A stretch of 64,000 bases of DNA. It comes from Nocardioides flavescens. GTDB lineage: Bacteria; Actinomycetota; Actinomycetes; Propionibacteriales; Nocardioidaceae. The stretch is from assembly GCF_009823805.1 (NCBI RefSeq), contig NZ_WUEK01000003.1, positions 1 to 64,000 on the forward strand, read 5' to 3'. The notes beneath the pieces were generated by a model. The model saw only the letters and a list, made by a program, of their open reading frames with translations. It searched no databases and was not told the origin of the DNA. Position numbers and translations under genes: made by a program. Of the stretch, positions 1-7,285 are shown piece by piece (the first letter of the stretch is position 1; each line of letters opens with the position of its first letter).

Positions 1-49
1 TCGTCCAGCCGGCACGCCGTACCTAACGTCCGTGGATGGAACAGCTAGC

Positions 50-112
50 GCGACCTCCTCGACCACCGGTCGACGGTGGTTGAGGAAGGACGAAGTCCTG
101 TCTCGAAACCAC
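50..112. repeat. Family A REP-like hairpin pair (partial + complete)
   Basis: A complete unit at 76-112 begins GTGGTTGAGGAAGGAC and ends GTCCTGTCTCGAAACCAC, folding on itself with GTGGTT/AACCAC at the base and AGGAC/GTCCT at the tip. A degraded opposite-facing half (GACCTCCTCGACCACC) lies just before it at about 51-66. The same back-to-back arrangement recurs at 4731-4815 and 27668-27777. It sits downstream of the 3' end of the minus-strand gene that stops at 135. Nothing else is recognisable in bases 1-49. Confidence 0.75.
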
Positions 113-134
113 TGCCTCGACCACCGTCCGACTG

Positions 135-1553
135 TCAGCGGACCTTTACGAGGTCGCTGCCGGCGTCGTAGCCGCTGGCGGTGGCGAGCACGACGACCTT
201 GCCCTTGCGGGCCTTGCCGAGCCTCAGCACGCAGACGCCCTTGCCGTTGGTGGTGCACTTCGCGCCGCGGGCCTTGACCTTGGAGCCCTTCACCGTGTCA
301 CCGGCATCGGTGACGGTGACCTTGAGCAGTCCCGCGCGGCCCGCCTTGAGGGCGCCCGGCTTGGCCTGCACGGTGAGCCCGGCGAGGACCTGGGTGTGGA
401 TGACCGCCGTGCCGGTGTTGACGACGACGTCGCCTCGTCCGGTGCCCCCGTCGACGGCGATGCCGTAGACCTGCTCGCCGGGCACCTTCAGCTCCTGGAC
501 CGCCCCGAACGTCGTGGCCGAGGGGTCGGTCCGCACCGCCCGCGCCTCCTTGCGGGCCCCGTCGAAGGCCACCCACAGCCGCCCGTCCGGGGTGGTCGAG
601 AGCGCGACGTACGACGCGCCCTTCGAGTCGGGCACCGTGCGGGCGCTGGGGTCACCGACCTTCCACACGGCCAGGGACTTCGCGGTCGGGTAGCCGACCT
701 TGTAGGCGACGTAGACGCCGCCGCCGGGCCGTGCGACCATCGCCACCGCCTGGTCGGCGGCGAGCGAGCTGCCGCCGCTCACGGACCCCGGGGCCTGGAG
801 AGTGGGGCCGAGCGTCGGGTAGAGCTGGCGCACGAAGACCCCCTGGTCGCTCGCCGCGCTGCCGTTGGCGTACCACGACGCCCACACCACGCCGTCCTGC
901 TGCACGAGACTCATGTCGTAGGCGCAGCAGGCCGGCACCGTGAAGCTCTGCACCGGGCCGGCGCCGACCTGGTAGGTGATCGTCGAGTTGAGCGGGTACG
1001 CCGCCGCGAGGCTGCCGTCGGGCATCGTCGTGACGCCGGTGCCGTAGGAGCCGTAGCCGCTCGTGCTGCCGACGACGGGTGCCGTGTTCGGCGCGAGCGC
1101 CCAGGCCGCGCCGGCGTCGTCGGCGGACGCGGAGTAGAGGTAGCCCTCGCTGTAGGCGTCGCCGGTGGTCGTCGTGCGGAGCCCCCCGAAGACCAGGCGC
1201 AGACCGCTGCCGCCCACCCCGGAGACCAGGTCGGGGTCGAGCGTGGTCGACGCCCACGGACCGACCGCAGGGCTCGTGCCGGCGTACGTCCCGGCGGCGG
1301 TGACGTGGGAGACCGAGATGCTGTTCTGGTTGGCCGCGTCGCGCGTCGCGACGGCGACGTGCAAGGTGCCGTCGGGAGTGCGGTGCAGCCCCGGCTCGGT
1401 GATGGTGGTGACGCCGCTGCCGACGAGCGTCGACCAGGCGGGCCCCTTGCCGGGCTTGGCCGGTGCCGGTGGGGCCGCCTGCGCCGTCGGGGTGAGCAGA
1501 GCGGCGGCGAGGGCCGCTCCGGCAGCGGTCAGGGCGAGGGCGCGACGGGTCAC
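135..1553 (-). CDS. Secreted beta-propeller-like protein with C-terminal Ig-like domain
   Basis: Predicted exported protein of 472 aa. From the GTG at 1553 the N-terminus is VTRRALALTAAG followed by an Ala/Leu-rich stretch ending in AQA-A, a signal peptide. The body is rich in Gly, Ser, Thr and Trp, with recurring segments such as ITEPGLHRTPDGTLHVA and STTPDGRLWVAF; the repeated PDG-(S/T/R)-L turns look like sialidase/BNR-type propeller blades. The last ~75 residues (VQAKPGALKAGRAGLLKVTV onward) look like a beta-sandwich with two Cys (CTTNGKGVC). No catalytic residues could be assigned, so enzyme or binding function is open. An upstream in-frame ATG at 1706 was rejected because it would bury the signal peptide behind an Arg/Pro-rich extension overlapping the regulator gene. 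Confidence 0.7.
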   Translation of the reverse strand: MTRRALALTAAGAALAAALLTPTAQAAPPAPAKPGKGPAWSTLVGSGVTTITEPGLHRTPDGTLHVAVATRDAANQNSISVSHVTAAGTYAGTSPAVGPWASTTLDPDLVSGVGGSGLRLVFGGLRTTTTGDAYSEGYLYSASADDAGAAWALAPNTAPVVGSTSGYGSYGTGVTTMPDGSLAAAYPLNSTITYQVGAGPVQSFTVPACCAYDMSLVQQDGVVWASWYANGSAASDQGVFVRQLYPTLGPTLQAPGSVSGGSSLAADQAVAMVARPGGGVYVAYKVGYPTAKSLAVWKVGDPSARTVPDSKGASYVALSTTPDGRLWVAFDGARKEARAVRTDPSATTFGAVQELKVPGEQVYGIAVDGGTGRGDVVVNTGTAVIHTQVLAGLTVQAKPGALKAGRAGLLKVTVTDAGDTVKGSKVKARGAKCTTNGKGVCVLRLGKARKGKVVVLATASGYDAGSDLVKVR

Positions 1554-1600
1554 CCTGTCAGCGTCGCCGCAGTGCCGGGCCGGCGCATGGCCCGTTCTCG

Positions 1601-2086
1601 CTATTGCGCGGGGACCTCGTCGAGGTGGTCGGCCAGCCGCTGGAGCGACCCCTGGAGGGTCCGCAGCTCGTCCTCGGTCATCCCGAGGGCGTCGGCGATG
1701 CGGCACTGGGCGTCGTGCAGCACCGGTCGCAGAGCCTCGCCCTGGGTCGCGAGGTCGACGACGACCGAACGGCGGTCGACCGGGTTGCGCTCGAGGGTGA
1801 GCAGCCCCCGGTCGGCCATCCGCCGCAGCAGGGGCGTCAGGGTCCCGTGGTCCAGACGGGTCGTCCGGCCGATCTCGCCGATGGTGGAGCGGCCCTGCCG
1901 GGCGAGGACGACGAGCACGAGGTACTGCGGATAGGTCAGTCCGTGCGGCTCCAGGACGGGTCGGTAGAGGCCCGTGATCGTGCGGGACAGGGAGTAGAGG
2001 TCGAAGCAGAGCATGTCCTCGAGCACCGCCGCCCGGCGCTCGGCGGAGGTGACCTGCGTCTCGTCAGCGTCTCCCACTTGTTCCAC
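1601..2086 (-). CDS. ohrR: OhrR-type MarR family peroxide-sensing repressor
   Basis: Winged-helix repressor of the MarR/OhrR family, about 161 aa. The diagnostic segment is MLCFDLYSLSR near residues 25-35, whose Cys (C27 from this start) is the organic-peroxide sensor of OhrR proteins. It is followed by LYRPVLEPHGLTYPQYLVL and the wing region LERNPVDRRSVVVDL. The GTG at 2086 has AAGG four bases upstream; a second GTG at 2077 is possible. It is divergent from osmC across 57 bp that hold two palindromes, so it most likely represses osmC and itself until its Cys is oxidised. Confidence 0.85.
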   Translation of the reverse strand: MEQVGDADETQVTSAERRAAVLEDMLCFDLYSLSRTITGLYRPVLEPHGLTYPQYLVLVVLARQGRSTIGEIGRTTRLDHGTLTPLLRRMADRGLLTLERNPVDRRSVVVDLATQGEALRPVLHDAQCRIADALGMTEDELRTLQGSLQRLADHLDEVPAQ

Positions 2087-2091
2087 GTTAC

Positions 2092-2117
2092 CTTGTGTGC
2101 AAGTCTTTTGTGCACAA
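2092..2117. promoter_or_regulatory. Probable OhrR operator between ohrR and osmC
   Basis: Two adjacent palindromes fill the divergent promoter: CTTGTGTGCAAG (2092-2103) and TTGTGCACAA (2108-2117). TTG at the left edge and CAA at the right edge also make an outer inverted repeat. The position between a MarR-type regulator and its likely target makes operator function probable. OsmC has its own Shine-Dalgarno GAAGGAG at 2131-2137. Confidence 0.7.
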
Positions 2118-2143
2118 GGGAAATCGATCCGAAGGAGCACGAC

Positions 2144-2587
2144 ATGCCCACTCGCACCGCCCGCACCGCCTGGAACGGCACCCTCGAGGAGGGTTCGGGC
2201 CAGGTCGAGCTGACCAGCTCGAAGGTCGGCACCTACGACGTCTCCTTCCCGAAGCGCGCGGCCGACGAGGCCGGCGGCGCGACGAGCCCCGAGGAGCTGA
2301 TCGCGGCGGCGCACACCAGCTGCTACGCGATGCAGCTCTCCGCCTTCATCGCCGAGGCCGGGGGCACCCCGCAGGCCCTCGACGTCCAGGCCGACGTCTC
2401 GCTCGGTCCGGACTCCGCCGACGGCGGCTTCAAGCTGACCGGGATCAAGCTCACCGTCCGCGGTGAGGTCGAGGGCCTCGACGAGGCCGGCTTCCAGCAG
2501 GCCGCCGAGAAGGCGAAGGCCGGCTGCCCGGTCAGCAAGGCCCTCACCGGTGTCGAGATCACCCTCGACGCCGCGCTCGAGAGCTGA
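2144..2587 (+). CDS. osmC: OsmC family thiol-dependent peroxidase
   Basis: Cytosolic peroxidase of 147 aa reducing organic hydroperoxides with a Cys pair. The peroxidatic Cys is C60 in AAHTSCYAM and the resolving Cys is C128 in KAGCPVS. The C-terminus (KAGCPVSKALTGVEITLD) follows the OsmC rather than the Ohr subfamily. Length is typical. The ATG is set by GAAGGAG seven bases before it. Its divergent neighbour is an OhrR-type sensor, giving a self-contained peroxide response unit. Two strong hairpins follow the stop. Confidence 0.93.
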   Translation: MPTRTARTAWNGTLEEGSGQVELTSSKVGTYDVSFPKRAADEAGGATSPEELIAAAHTSCYAMQLSAFIAEAGGTPQALDVQADVSLGPDSADGGFKLTGIKLTVRGEVEGLDEAGFQQAAEKAKAGCPVSKALTGVEITLDAALES

Positions 2588-2615
2588 CCCCACCCGCTGG
2601 GTCACCCACAGACGG

Positions 2616-2652
2616 CCCGTCCGGAGCCGGCACCGCACCGGTTCCGGACGGG
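2616..2652 (+). terminator. Hairpin downstream of osmC
   Basis: A 10-bp perfect outer stem, CCCGTCCGGA (2616-2625) with TCCGGACGGG (2643-2652), plus an inner CCGG/CCGG pair. It starts 28 bases after the osmC stop. There is no strong T-tract, as is common in high-GC actinobacteria. Confidence 0.6.
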
Positions 2653-2677
2653 TCCACCACACCGGCGGCACCACGGC

Positions 2678-2714
2678 GAGGCCCGGTCGCTCTCTGGGGG
2701 AGCGACCGGGCCTC
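2678..2714 (+). terminator. Second, perfect 15-bp hairpin after osmC
   Basis: GAGGCCCGGTCGCTC (2678-2692) pairs perfectly with GAGCGACCGGGCCTC (2700-2714) over a 7-nt loop. It separates osmC from the peptidase promoter (-10 TAAGGT at 2739) and is the better candidate for the functional terminator. Confidence 0.75.
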
Positions 2715-2751
2715 GTCGCGTCCGTCGGTGCCACGACCTAAGGTCGGAGGG

Positions 2752-4716
2752 GTGAGCATCCTCGACGACGCACGCCCCGGCATGGACCCTGACGTCCGGC
2801 CGCAGGACGACCTCTTCGGCCACGTCAACGGCGCGTGGCTCCAGCAGACCGAGATCCCCTCCGACCGCTCCAGCTGGGGCCCGTTCGTGCAGCTCGCCGA
2901 CGTGGCCGAGGAGCAGGTCCGCCAGATCATCGAGGACCTCGCCGCGAAGGCCTCGGCCCCGGGCGACGAGCTCGACGCCGAGGCGCAGAAGGTCGGCGAC
3001 CTCTACGCCTCCTTCATGGACACCGAGCGCATCGCCGCCCTGGGCACCGACCCGATCCGCCCGCTCCTCGACGCGGTCGCCGCGCTGCGCGACACCCGCG
3101 ACCTCGCGGCGTTCCTCGGTGAGTTCGAGCGCATCGGCGGGCACGGGCTCTTCGGGTCCTACGTCGACACCGACGACCGCGACAGCGACCGCTACCTCTT
3201 CCACCTCACCCAGGGCGGCCTCGGGCTGCCCGACGAGTCCTACTACCGCGACGACAAGTTCGCGGCGATCCGCGAGGCCTACGTCGCCTACCTCGCCACG
3301 ATGCTGCGCCTCGCCGGCGGGGAGGACCCCGAGGCCGGCGCGCAGACCGTGCTGCGCATCGACACCCGGATCGCCCGGGGCCACTGGGAGCGCGCCGAGA
3401 CCCGCGACGTGCAGCGCACCTACAACCTCACGACGTACGACGCGCTGCGCGAGCTGTGCCCCGGCTTCGACTGGGACGTCTACGTCACCAACCTCAGTGG
3501 CTCGACCCACGAGGCCTCGGCGCTGCTGGCCGAGAGCTGCGTGCGCCAGCCGTCCTACTTCGAGCACCTCTCGACCGTGCTCGGCGAGGTCTCCATCGAG
3601 GACTGGCGCACCTGGCTGACCACCCGGGTGCTGCGCAGCACCGCGGCCTACCTCACCGACGAGTTCGTCGAGGCCAACTTCGACTTCTACGGCCGCACCC
3701 TGTCCGGCACCCCCGAGCTGCGCGCGCGCTGGAAGCGCGGCGTCTCGCTGGTCGAGGGCGCCCTCGGCGAGGCGCTCGGCAAGGAGTACGTCGCCCGCCA
3801 CTTCCCGCCGAGCTCCAAGGCGCTGATGGACGAGCTCGTCGCCAACCTGCTGGCGGCCTACCGCACGTCGATCAGCCGGCTCGACTGGATGACCGAGGAG
3901 ACCAAGCAGCGGGCCTACGACAAGCTCGCGACGTTCCGCCCCAAGATCGGCTACCCCGAGAGGTTCCGCGACTACTCCGACCTGCAGGTGCGCCCCGACG
4001 ACCTGCTCGGCAACGTCGCGGCGTCCTCGGCGTTCGAGACCGACCGACAGCTCGCCAAGATCGGCTCGCCGGTCGACCGCGACGAGTGGTTCATGCTCCC
4101 GCAGACCGTCAACGCCTACTACAACCCCGGCACCAACGAGATCTGCTTCCCGGCCGGCATCCTGCAACCGCCGTTCTTCAGCCCCGACGCCGACGGGTGC
4201 GAGAACTACGGCGGCATCGGCGCGGTCATCGGCCACGAGATCGGTCACGGCTTCGACGACCAGGGCGCGCAGTACGACGGCGCCGGCAACCTCAACGACT
4301 GGTGGACGCCCGAGGACAAGGCGGCGTTCGAGGTGAAGTCGCGTGCGCTCATCGAGCAGTACGCCGCGTTCGAGCCGCGCGACCTGCCCGGTGAGCACGT
4401 CAACGGCGAGCTCACCGTCGGTGAGAACATCGGCGACCTCGGTGGCCTCACCATCGGCCACCAGGCCTACCTGATCTCCCAGGGCGGGAGCGCCGACGAG
4501 GACGCGCGGCGCCGGCTGTTCATGAACTGGGCCTACTGCTGGCGCACCAAGCGGCGCCTCGAGCTCGCCCAGCAGTACCTCACCGTCGACCCGCACAGCC
4601 CGCCGGAGTTCCGCGCCAACATCGTGCGCAACCTCGACGAGTTCCACGAGGTCTTCGGCACCGCCGAGGGCGACGGTCTCTGGCTCGACCCGGAGCAGCG
4701 CGTCCGCATCTGGTGA
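2752..4716 (+). CDS. M13 family (neprilysin-like) zinc metallopeptidase
   Basis: Oligopeptide-cleaving zinc endopeptidase of 654 aa, normal for bacterial M13 enzymes. HEIGH at residues 495-499 provides two zinc ligands and catalytic Glu496. ENIGD at 558-562 provides the third ligand (Glu558) and a conserved Asp. NAYYNP just upstream and PPEFRANIVRN near the end are family landmarks. No signal peptide is visible, so it is probably cytosolic. The GTG at 2752 is chosen because TAAGGT (2739-2744) lies exactly 7 nt upstream, the leaderless pattern; an ATG at 2782 is an alternative. It is a single-gene unit between the osmC hairpins and a family A repeat. Confidence 0.93.
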   Translation: MSILDDARPGMDPDVRPQDDLFGHVNGAWLQQTEIPSDRSSWGPFVQLADVAEEQVRQIIEDLAAKASAPGDELDAEAQKVGDLYASFMDTERIAALGTDPIRPLLDAVAALRDTRDLAAFLGEFERIGGHGLFGSYVDTDDRDSDRYLFHLTQGGLGLPDESYYRDDKFAAIREAYVAYLATMLRLAGGEDPEAGAQTVLRIDTRIARGHWERAETRDVQRTYNLTTYDALRELCPGFDWDVYVTNLSGSTHEASALLAESCVRQPSYFEHLSTVLGEVSIEDWRTWLTTRVLRSTAAYLTDEFVEANFDFYGRTLSGTPELRARWKRGVSLVEGALGEALGKEYVARHFPPSSKALMDELVANLLAAYRTSISRLDWMTEETKQRAYDKLATFRPKIGYPERFRDYSDLQVRPDDLLGNVAASSAFETDRQLAKIGSPVDRDEWFMLPQTVNAYYNPGTNEICFPAGILQPPFFSPDADGCENYGGIGAVIGHEIGHGFDDQGAQYDGAGNLNDWWTPEDKAAFEVKSRALIEQYAAFEPRDLPGEHVNGELTVGENIGDLGGLTIGHQAYLISQGGSADEDARRRLFMNWAYCWRTKRRLELAQQYLTVDPHSPPEFRANIVRNLDEFHEVFGTAEGDGLWLDPEQRVRIW

Positions 4717-4730
4717 CCGCGTCGGTGGTC

Positions 4731-4815
4731 GTGGTTCCGAGACAGGACTTCGTCCTTCCTCAACCACCGACAACGGTGGTTGAGGAGGTCGCGCTGGCGA
4801 CCGTCTCGAAACCAC
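4731..4815. repeat. Family A REP-like hairpin pair
   Basis: Two oppositely oriented units separated by 8 nt: 4731-4767 (GTGGTTCCGAGACAGGAC ... TCAACCAC) and 4776-4815 (GTGGTTGAGGAGGTCGC ... GCGACCGTCTCGAAACCAC). The first has an AGGAC/GTCCT tip, the second GGTCGC/GCGACC, so the paired tip bases differ but still match. The pair lies between the convergent ends of the M13 peptidase and the histidine kinase and may also terminate transcription. Confidence 0.85.
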
Positions 4816-4833
4816 CTGCGCTGACCGTCCCGC

Positions 4834-6264
4834 TCACCCACCTGCCGGCAGCACCAGCCTGAACCGCGCACCGCTGCCCCGACGTGCCTGGTGGCACGTC
4901 AGGTCGCCGCCGTGCGCCCGGGCGATGCCGCGCGCGATGGCGAGGCCGAGCCCGACCCCGCCGGAGCGGCGTTCGCGGGCGTCGTCGAGGCGGGTGAGCC
5001 GCTCGAAGATCCGCTCGCGGTCGGCCTCGGGCACGCCCGGACCGTCGTCCTCGACCTCGATCACCACGGACCCCAGCTCGAGAGTCGTGGTGAGGACGAC
5101 CCGGCCGCGGCCGCCGGTGGCCTGGTCGGCGTTGTCCACGAGGTTGGCCAGCACCTGGGCGAGCTGGTGGCGGTCGCCGTCGACGACCGCGTCCTCGCCG
5201 CGGACGAGGATCGTGAGCTCGGGGCGCGCGACCTCGCGCGGGGTGACGCACTCGGCGACCAGCTCGGCGGTGTGCACGGGGGCACGGCTCAGCTCGAGGC
5301 CGCGGTCGATGCGGGCCATCAGCAGCAGGTCCTCGACCAGACGACCGGCCCGGTCGGCCTCGCGGACCAGCGAGATGAGCAGGCGCTCGCGCTCCTCGCG
5401 GGGCGGGTCGGCGCGCAGCAGGTGCTCGCTGGTCGAGCGCATCCCGGTGACGGGGGTGCGCAGCTCGTGGGCGGCGTCGGAGACGAAGTCGCGCAGCCGC
5501 GCCTCGCTGGCCAGCGCCCGCCCCTCGGCGCCCTCCAGTCCGTCGAGCATGTCGTCGAACGCCGCCGCGGTGCGGCCGAGCTCGGTGCCGGGTCGGTCCG
5601 GTCGCAGCCGCCGGCCGCGGTCGCCCGCGGTGATCGCCCGCGCCACGCCGGTGATCCGCCGCAGCGGGGCCAGCGCCGCACCGACCACGGGCCACAGGGC
5701 GAGCGCGGTCGCCAGCAGCACGACCAGGGCGCTCACCACCATCGCGAAGCGGACCTGGCCGAGGGTGTCGTCGATCTGACCGCGGTCGGCGTACAGCTGC
5801 ACCTGCGTGCCGTCGCTCAACGTCTCGGACACGGTGAGGAACGCCCCTGCGTCGACGATGTCGGCGTCCTTCGGGCCCGGGCCGCCGGCGGGGCCGGCCG
5901 GACCGTCCGCCGGACCGGGCGGTGCCGGCGCATCGGTGGTGGTGGTGCTCGTCTGCTGCGGGTCGCGCGGCAGCCGGCCCGCGGCGTACGTCGTGCCGTC
6001 GGTGGTCGTCACCCGCACCGCGATGCCCTCGCCCTCGAGCTGCTGGGCGAGCTCGCGGGTCTCGACCCGGTCGACCAGGATCGTCGCGACCCCCGCACGG
6101 TCGAGGAGTCGGTCGCGCAGCTGACCCTCGAGACGGGAGGCGAGCACCAGGTCGAGGACGACGGCCAGCACCAGCAGCATCGCCGCCAGCAGGGCGAGCG
6201 ACATCCACGTGACGCGCAGGCGGAGCGACGGCGTGCGCAGCTGCTCCGACGGACCCGCGCTCAC
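4834..6264 (-). CDS. Membrane sensor histidine kinase
   Basis: Two-component sensor of 476 aa. A first membrane segment spans about residues 20-42 and a second about 172-194, enclosing a ~130-residue extracytoplasmic loop with a Gly/Pro/Ala-rich stretch (GPADGPAGPAGGPGPK). A HAMP-like linker follows. The H-box FVSDAAHELRTPVTG places the phospho-acceptor at His266. The ATPase N box (NLVDNADQA) and G boxes (VEDDGPGVPEADRERIF, GGVGLGLAIA) are intact. Its ATG overlaps the regulator's stop by 4 nt (6261-6264), so the pair is co-transcribed, regulator first. The ligand cannot be read from sequence. Confidence 0.92.
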   Translation of the reverse strand: MSAGPSEQLRTPSLRLRVTWMSLALLAAMLLVLAVVLDLVLASRLEGQLRDRLLDRAGVATILVDRVETRELAQQLEGEGIAVRVTTTDGTTYAAGRLPRDPQQTSTTTTDAPAPPGPADGPAGPAGGPGPKDADIVDAGAFLTVSETLSDGTQVQLYADRGQIDDTLGQVRFAMVVSALVVLLATALALWPVVGAALAPLRRITGVARAITAGDRGRRLRPDRPGTELGRTAAAFDDMLDGLEGAEGRALASEARLRDFVSDAAHELRTPVTGMRSTSEHLLRADPPREERERLLISLVREADRAGRLVEDLLLMARIDRGLELSRAPVHTAELVAECVTPREVARPELTILVRGEDAVVDGDRHQLAQVLANLVDNADQATGGRGRVVLTTTLELGSVVIEVEDDGPGVPEADRERIFERLTRLDDARERRSGGVGLGLAIARGIARAHGGDLTCHQARRGSGARFRLVLPAGG

Positions 6265-6944
6265 GACGGCGCCCGCAGGACGTAGCCGAGACCGCGTTCG
6301 GTGTGGATGAGCCGCGGGCCCTGCGCCTCGAGCTTGCGGCGCAGCGCGGAGATGTGGACCTGCACGAGGTTGTCGGCGTACTCGTCGTAGCCCCAGACCT
6401 GGCTCAGGAGCTGTGCCGAGGACAGCACGCGGTCGCGGTGGTGGGCCAGGTGCAGCAGCAGCCGGAACTCGGTGGCGGTCAGCTCGAGCCGCGTGCCCGC
6501 GCGCATCGCGACGGCGCCCTGCTCGTCGACGACGAGGTCGCCGACCTCGATCACGGCGGGCACCGCGCCGATGCGTCGCAGCAGGGCGCGCAGGCGGGCG
6601 ACGAGCTCGGCCATCACGAACGGCTTGGCGACGTAGTCGTCGACGCCTGCGTCGAAGCCCTGCAGCCGGTCCTCGACCGCCTCGCGCGCGGTGAGCATGA
6701 CGACGGCCGCGCTCGACTCGCTGCGCACCACGCGGGCCAGCGTCGGCCCGGCGCGCCCCGGCAGCATCCAGTCGAGCACGACGAGGTGGGGCCGGAACGA
6801 GCGGAGCTGTGCCTCGAGCTCCTCACCGTCCTCGACGGCCTGCACGGTCCAGCCCGCGTCGCGCAACGCGGCCGCGACGCTCTCGCGGATGGTCTCGTCG
6901 TCCTCGACCACGAGGATGCGCGCCTTGCTCGCGGGGTTGCTCAC
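6261..6944 (-). CDS. OmpR/PhoB family response regulator
   Basis: DNA-binding regulator of 227 aa. The receiver domain covers about residues 8-120, with phospho-acceptor Asp58 in LVVLDWMLPG, the acidic pair in VVEDD and Lys107 in DDYVAKPF. The C-terminal winged helix (LTATEFRLLLHLAHHRDRVL to HTERGLGYVLRAPS) is OmpR type. The GTG at 6944 (SNPASKARILVVEDD) is preferred to an upstream ATG that would add a non-family extension reaching into the operator. Direct-repeat boxes at 6964-7026 suggest autoregulation. Confidence 0.93.
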   Translation of the reverse strand: MSNPASKARILVVEDDETIRESVAAALRDAGWTVQAVEDGEELEAQLRSFRPHLVVLDWMLPGRAGPTLARVVRSESSAAVVMLTAREAVEDRLQGFDAGVDDYVAKPFVMAELVARLRALLRRIGAVPAVIEVGDLVVDEQGAVAMRAGTRLELTATEFRLLLHLAHHRDRVLSSAQLLSQVWGYDEYADNLVQVHISALRRKLEAQGPRLIHTERGLGYVLRAPS

Positions 6945-6963
6945 GACTCGATTCTCGCGGCCC

Positions 6964-7026
6964 GGACCTGAAGAGCACCTCAAGAACGACGCTCCGGGGC
7001 CCGTCCTTGAGGTGGTCTTCAGGTCC
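6964..7026. promoter_or_regulatory. Large inverted operator for the response regulator
   Basis: Two 21-nt arms, 6964-6984 and 7006-7026, are inverted complements at 20 of 21 positions, separated by 21 nt. Each arm holds two copies of CTT(G/C)AGGT spaced 11 bp (CTTGAGGT ggt CTTCAGGT on the plus strand of the right arm). Direct repeats at 11-bp period are the normal recognition pattern of OmpR/PhoB-type regulators. The arrangement gives one double box to each divergent promoter. Confidence 0.75.
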
Positions 7027-7045
7027 GCTGGCCAACGTCGTGGTC

Positions 7046-7225
7046 ATGGCCCGAACACTCATCGTCTTCGCCCTCGGCGTCCTCGTCGGCGCCGTCGTCT
7101 GGCCCACGGGCCCCGGCACGGGGCTCGAGGCCGGGCTCCACGGCCTGAGCGCGACCGTCGCGCAGCTGCTGAGCGGCGCTGCGGACCTGCTCACGCCGGG
7201 CAGTCCAGGCCCGGGCCGTCCCTGA
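7046..7225 (+). CDS. Small single-span membrane protein
   Basis: A 59-aa protein beginning MARTLIVFALGVLVGAVVWP, one hydrophobic helix at about residues 4-20, followed by a short soluble tail ending in a Gly/Pro-rich stretch. It is divergent from the two-component genes across the inverted operator, which suggests it is a target or accessory of that system. I do not recognise a family. The start is the first ATG after the operator; codon positions are GC-biased as in its neighbours. Confidence 0.55.
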   Translation: MARTLIVFALGVLVGAVVWPTGPGTGLEAGLHGLSATVAQLLSGAADLLTPGSPGPGRP

Positions 7226-7245
7226 CCCACCCACCCGCACCACCC

Positions 7246-7264
7246 ACCTGAAACCACATCTGAA
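7246..7264. promoter_or_regulatory. Possible additional response-regulator half-sites
   Basis: ACCTGAA (7246-7252) and ATCTGAA (7258-7264) repeat with a 12-bp period just before the Pro/Ala-rich protein gene. Read on the minus strand the first is TTCAGGT, the same word as in the operator at 6964-7026. The spacing is 12 rather than 11, so this is tentative. Confidence 0.35.
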
Positions 7265-7285
7265 CCACCCGAGAAGGAGAACGAC

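Noticed and set aside
2602..4815. Long antisense frame opposite the M13 peptidase
   Set aside because: A shadow of high third-position GC in the real gene; the composition is Val/Gly/Ala/Glu-rich without motifs.
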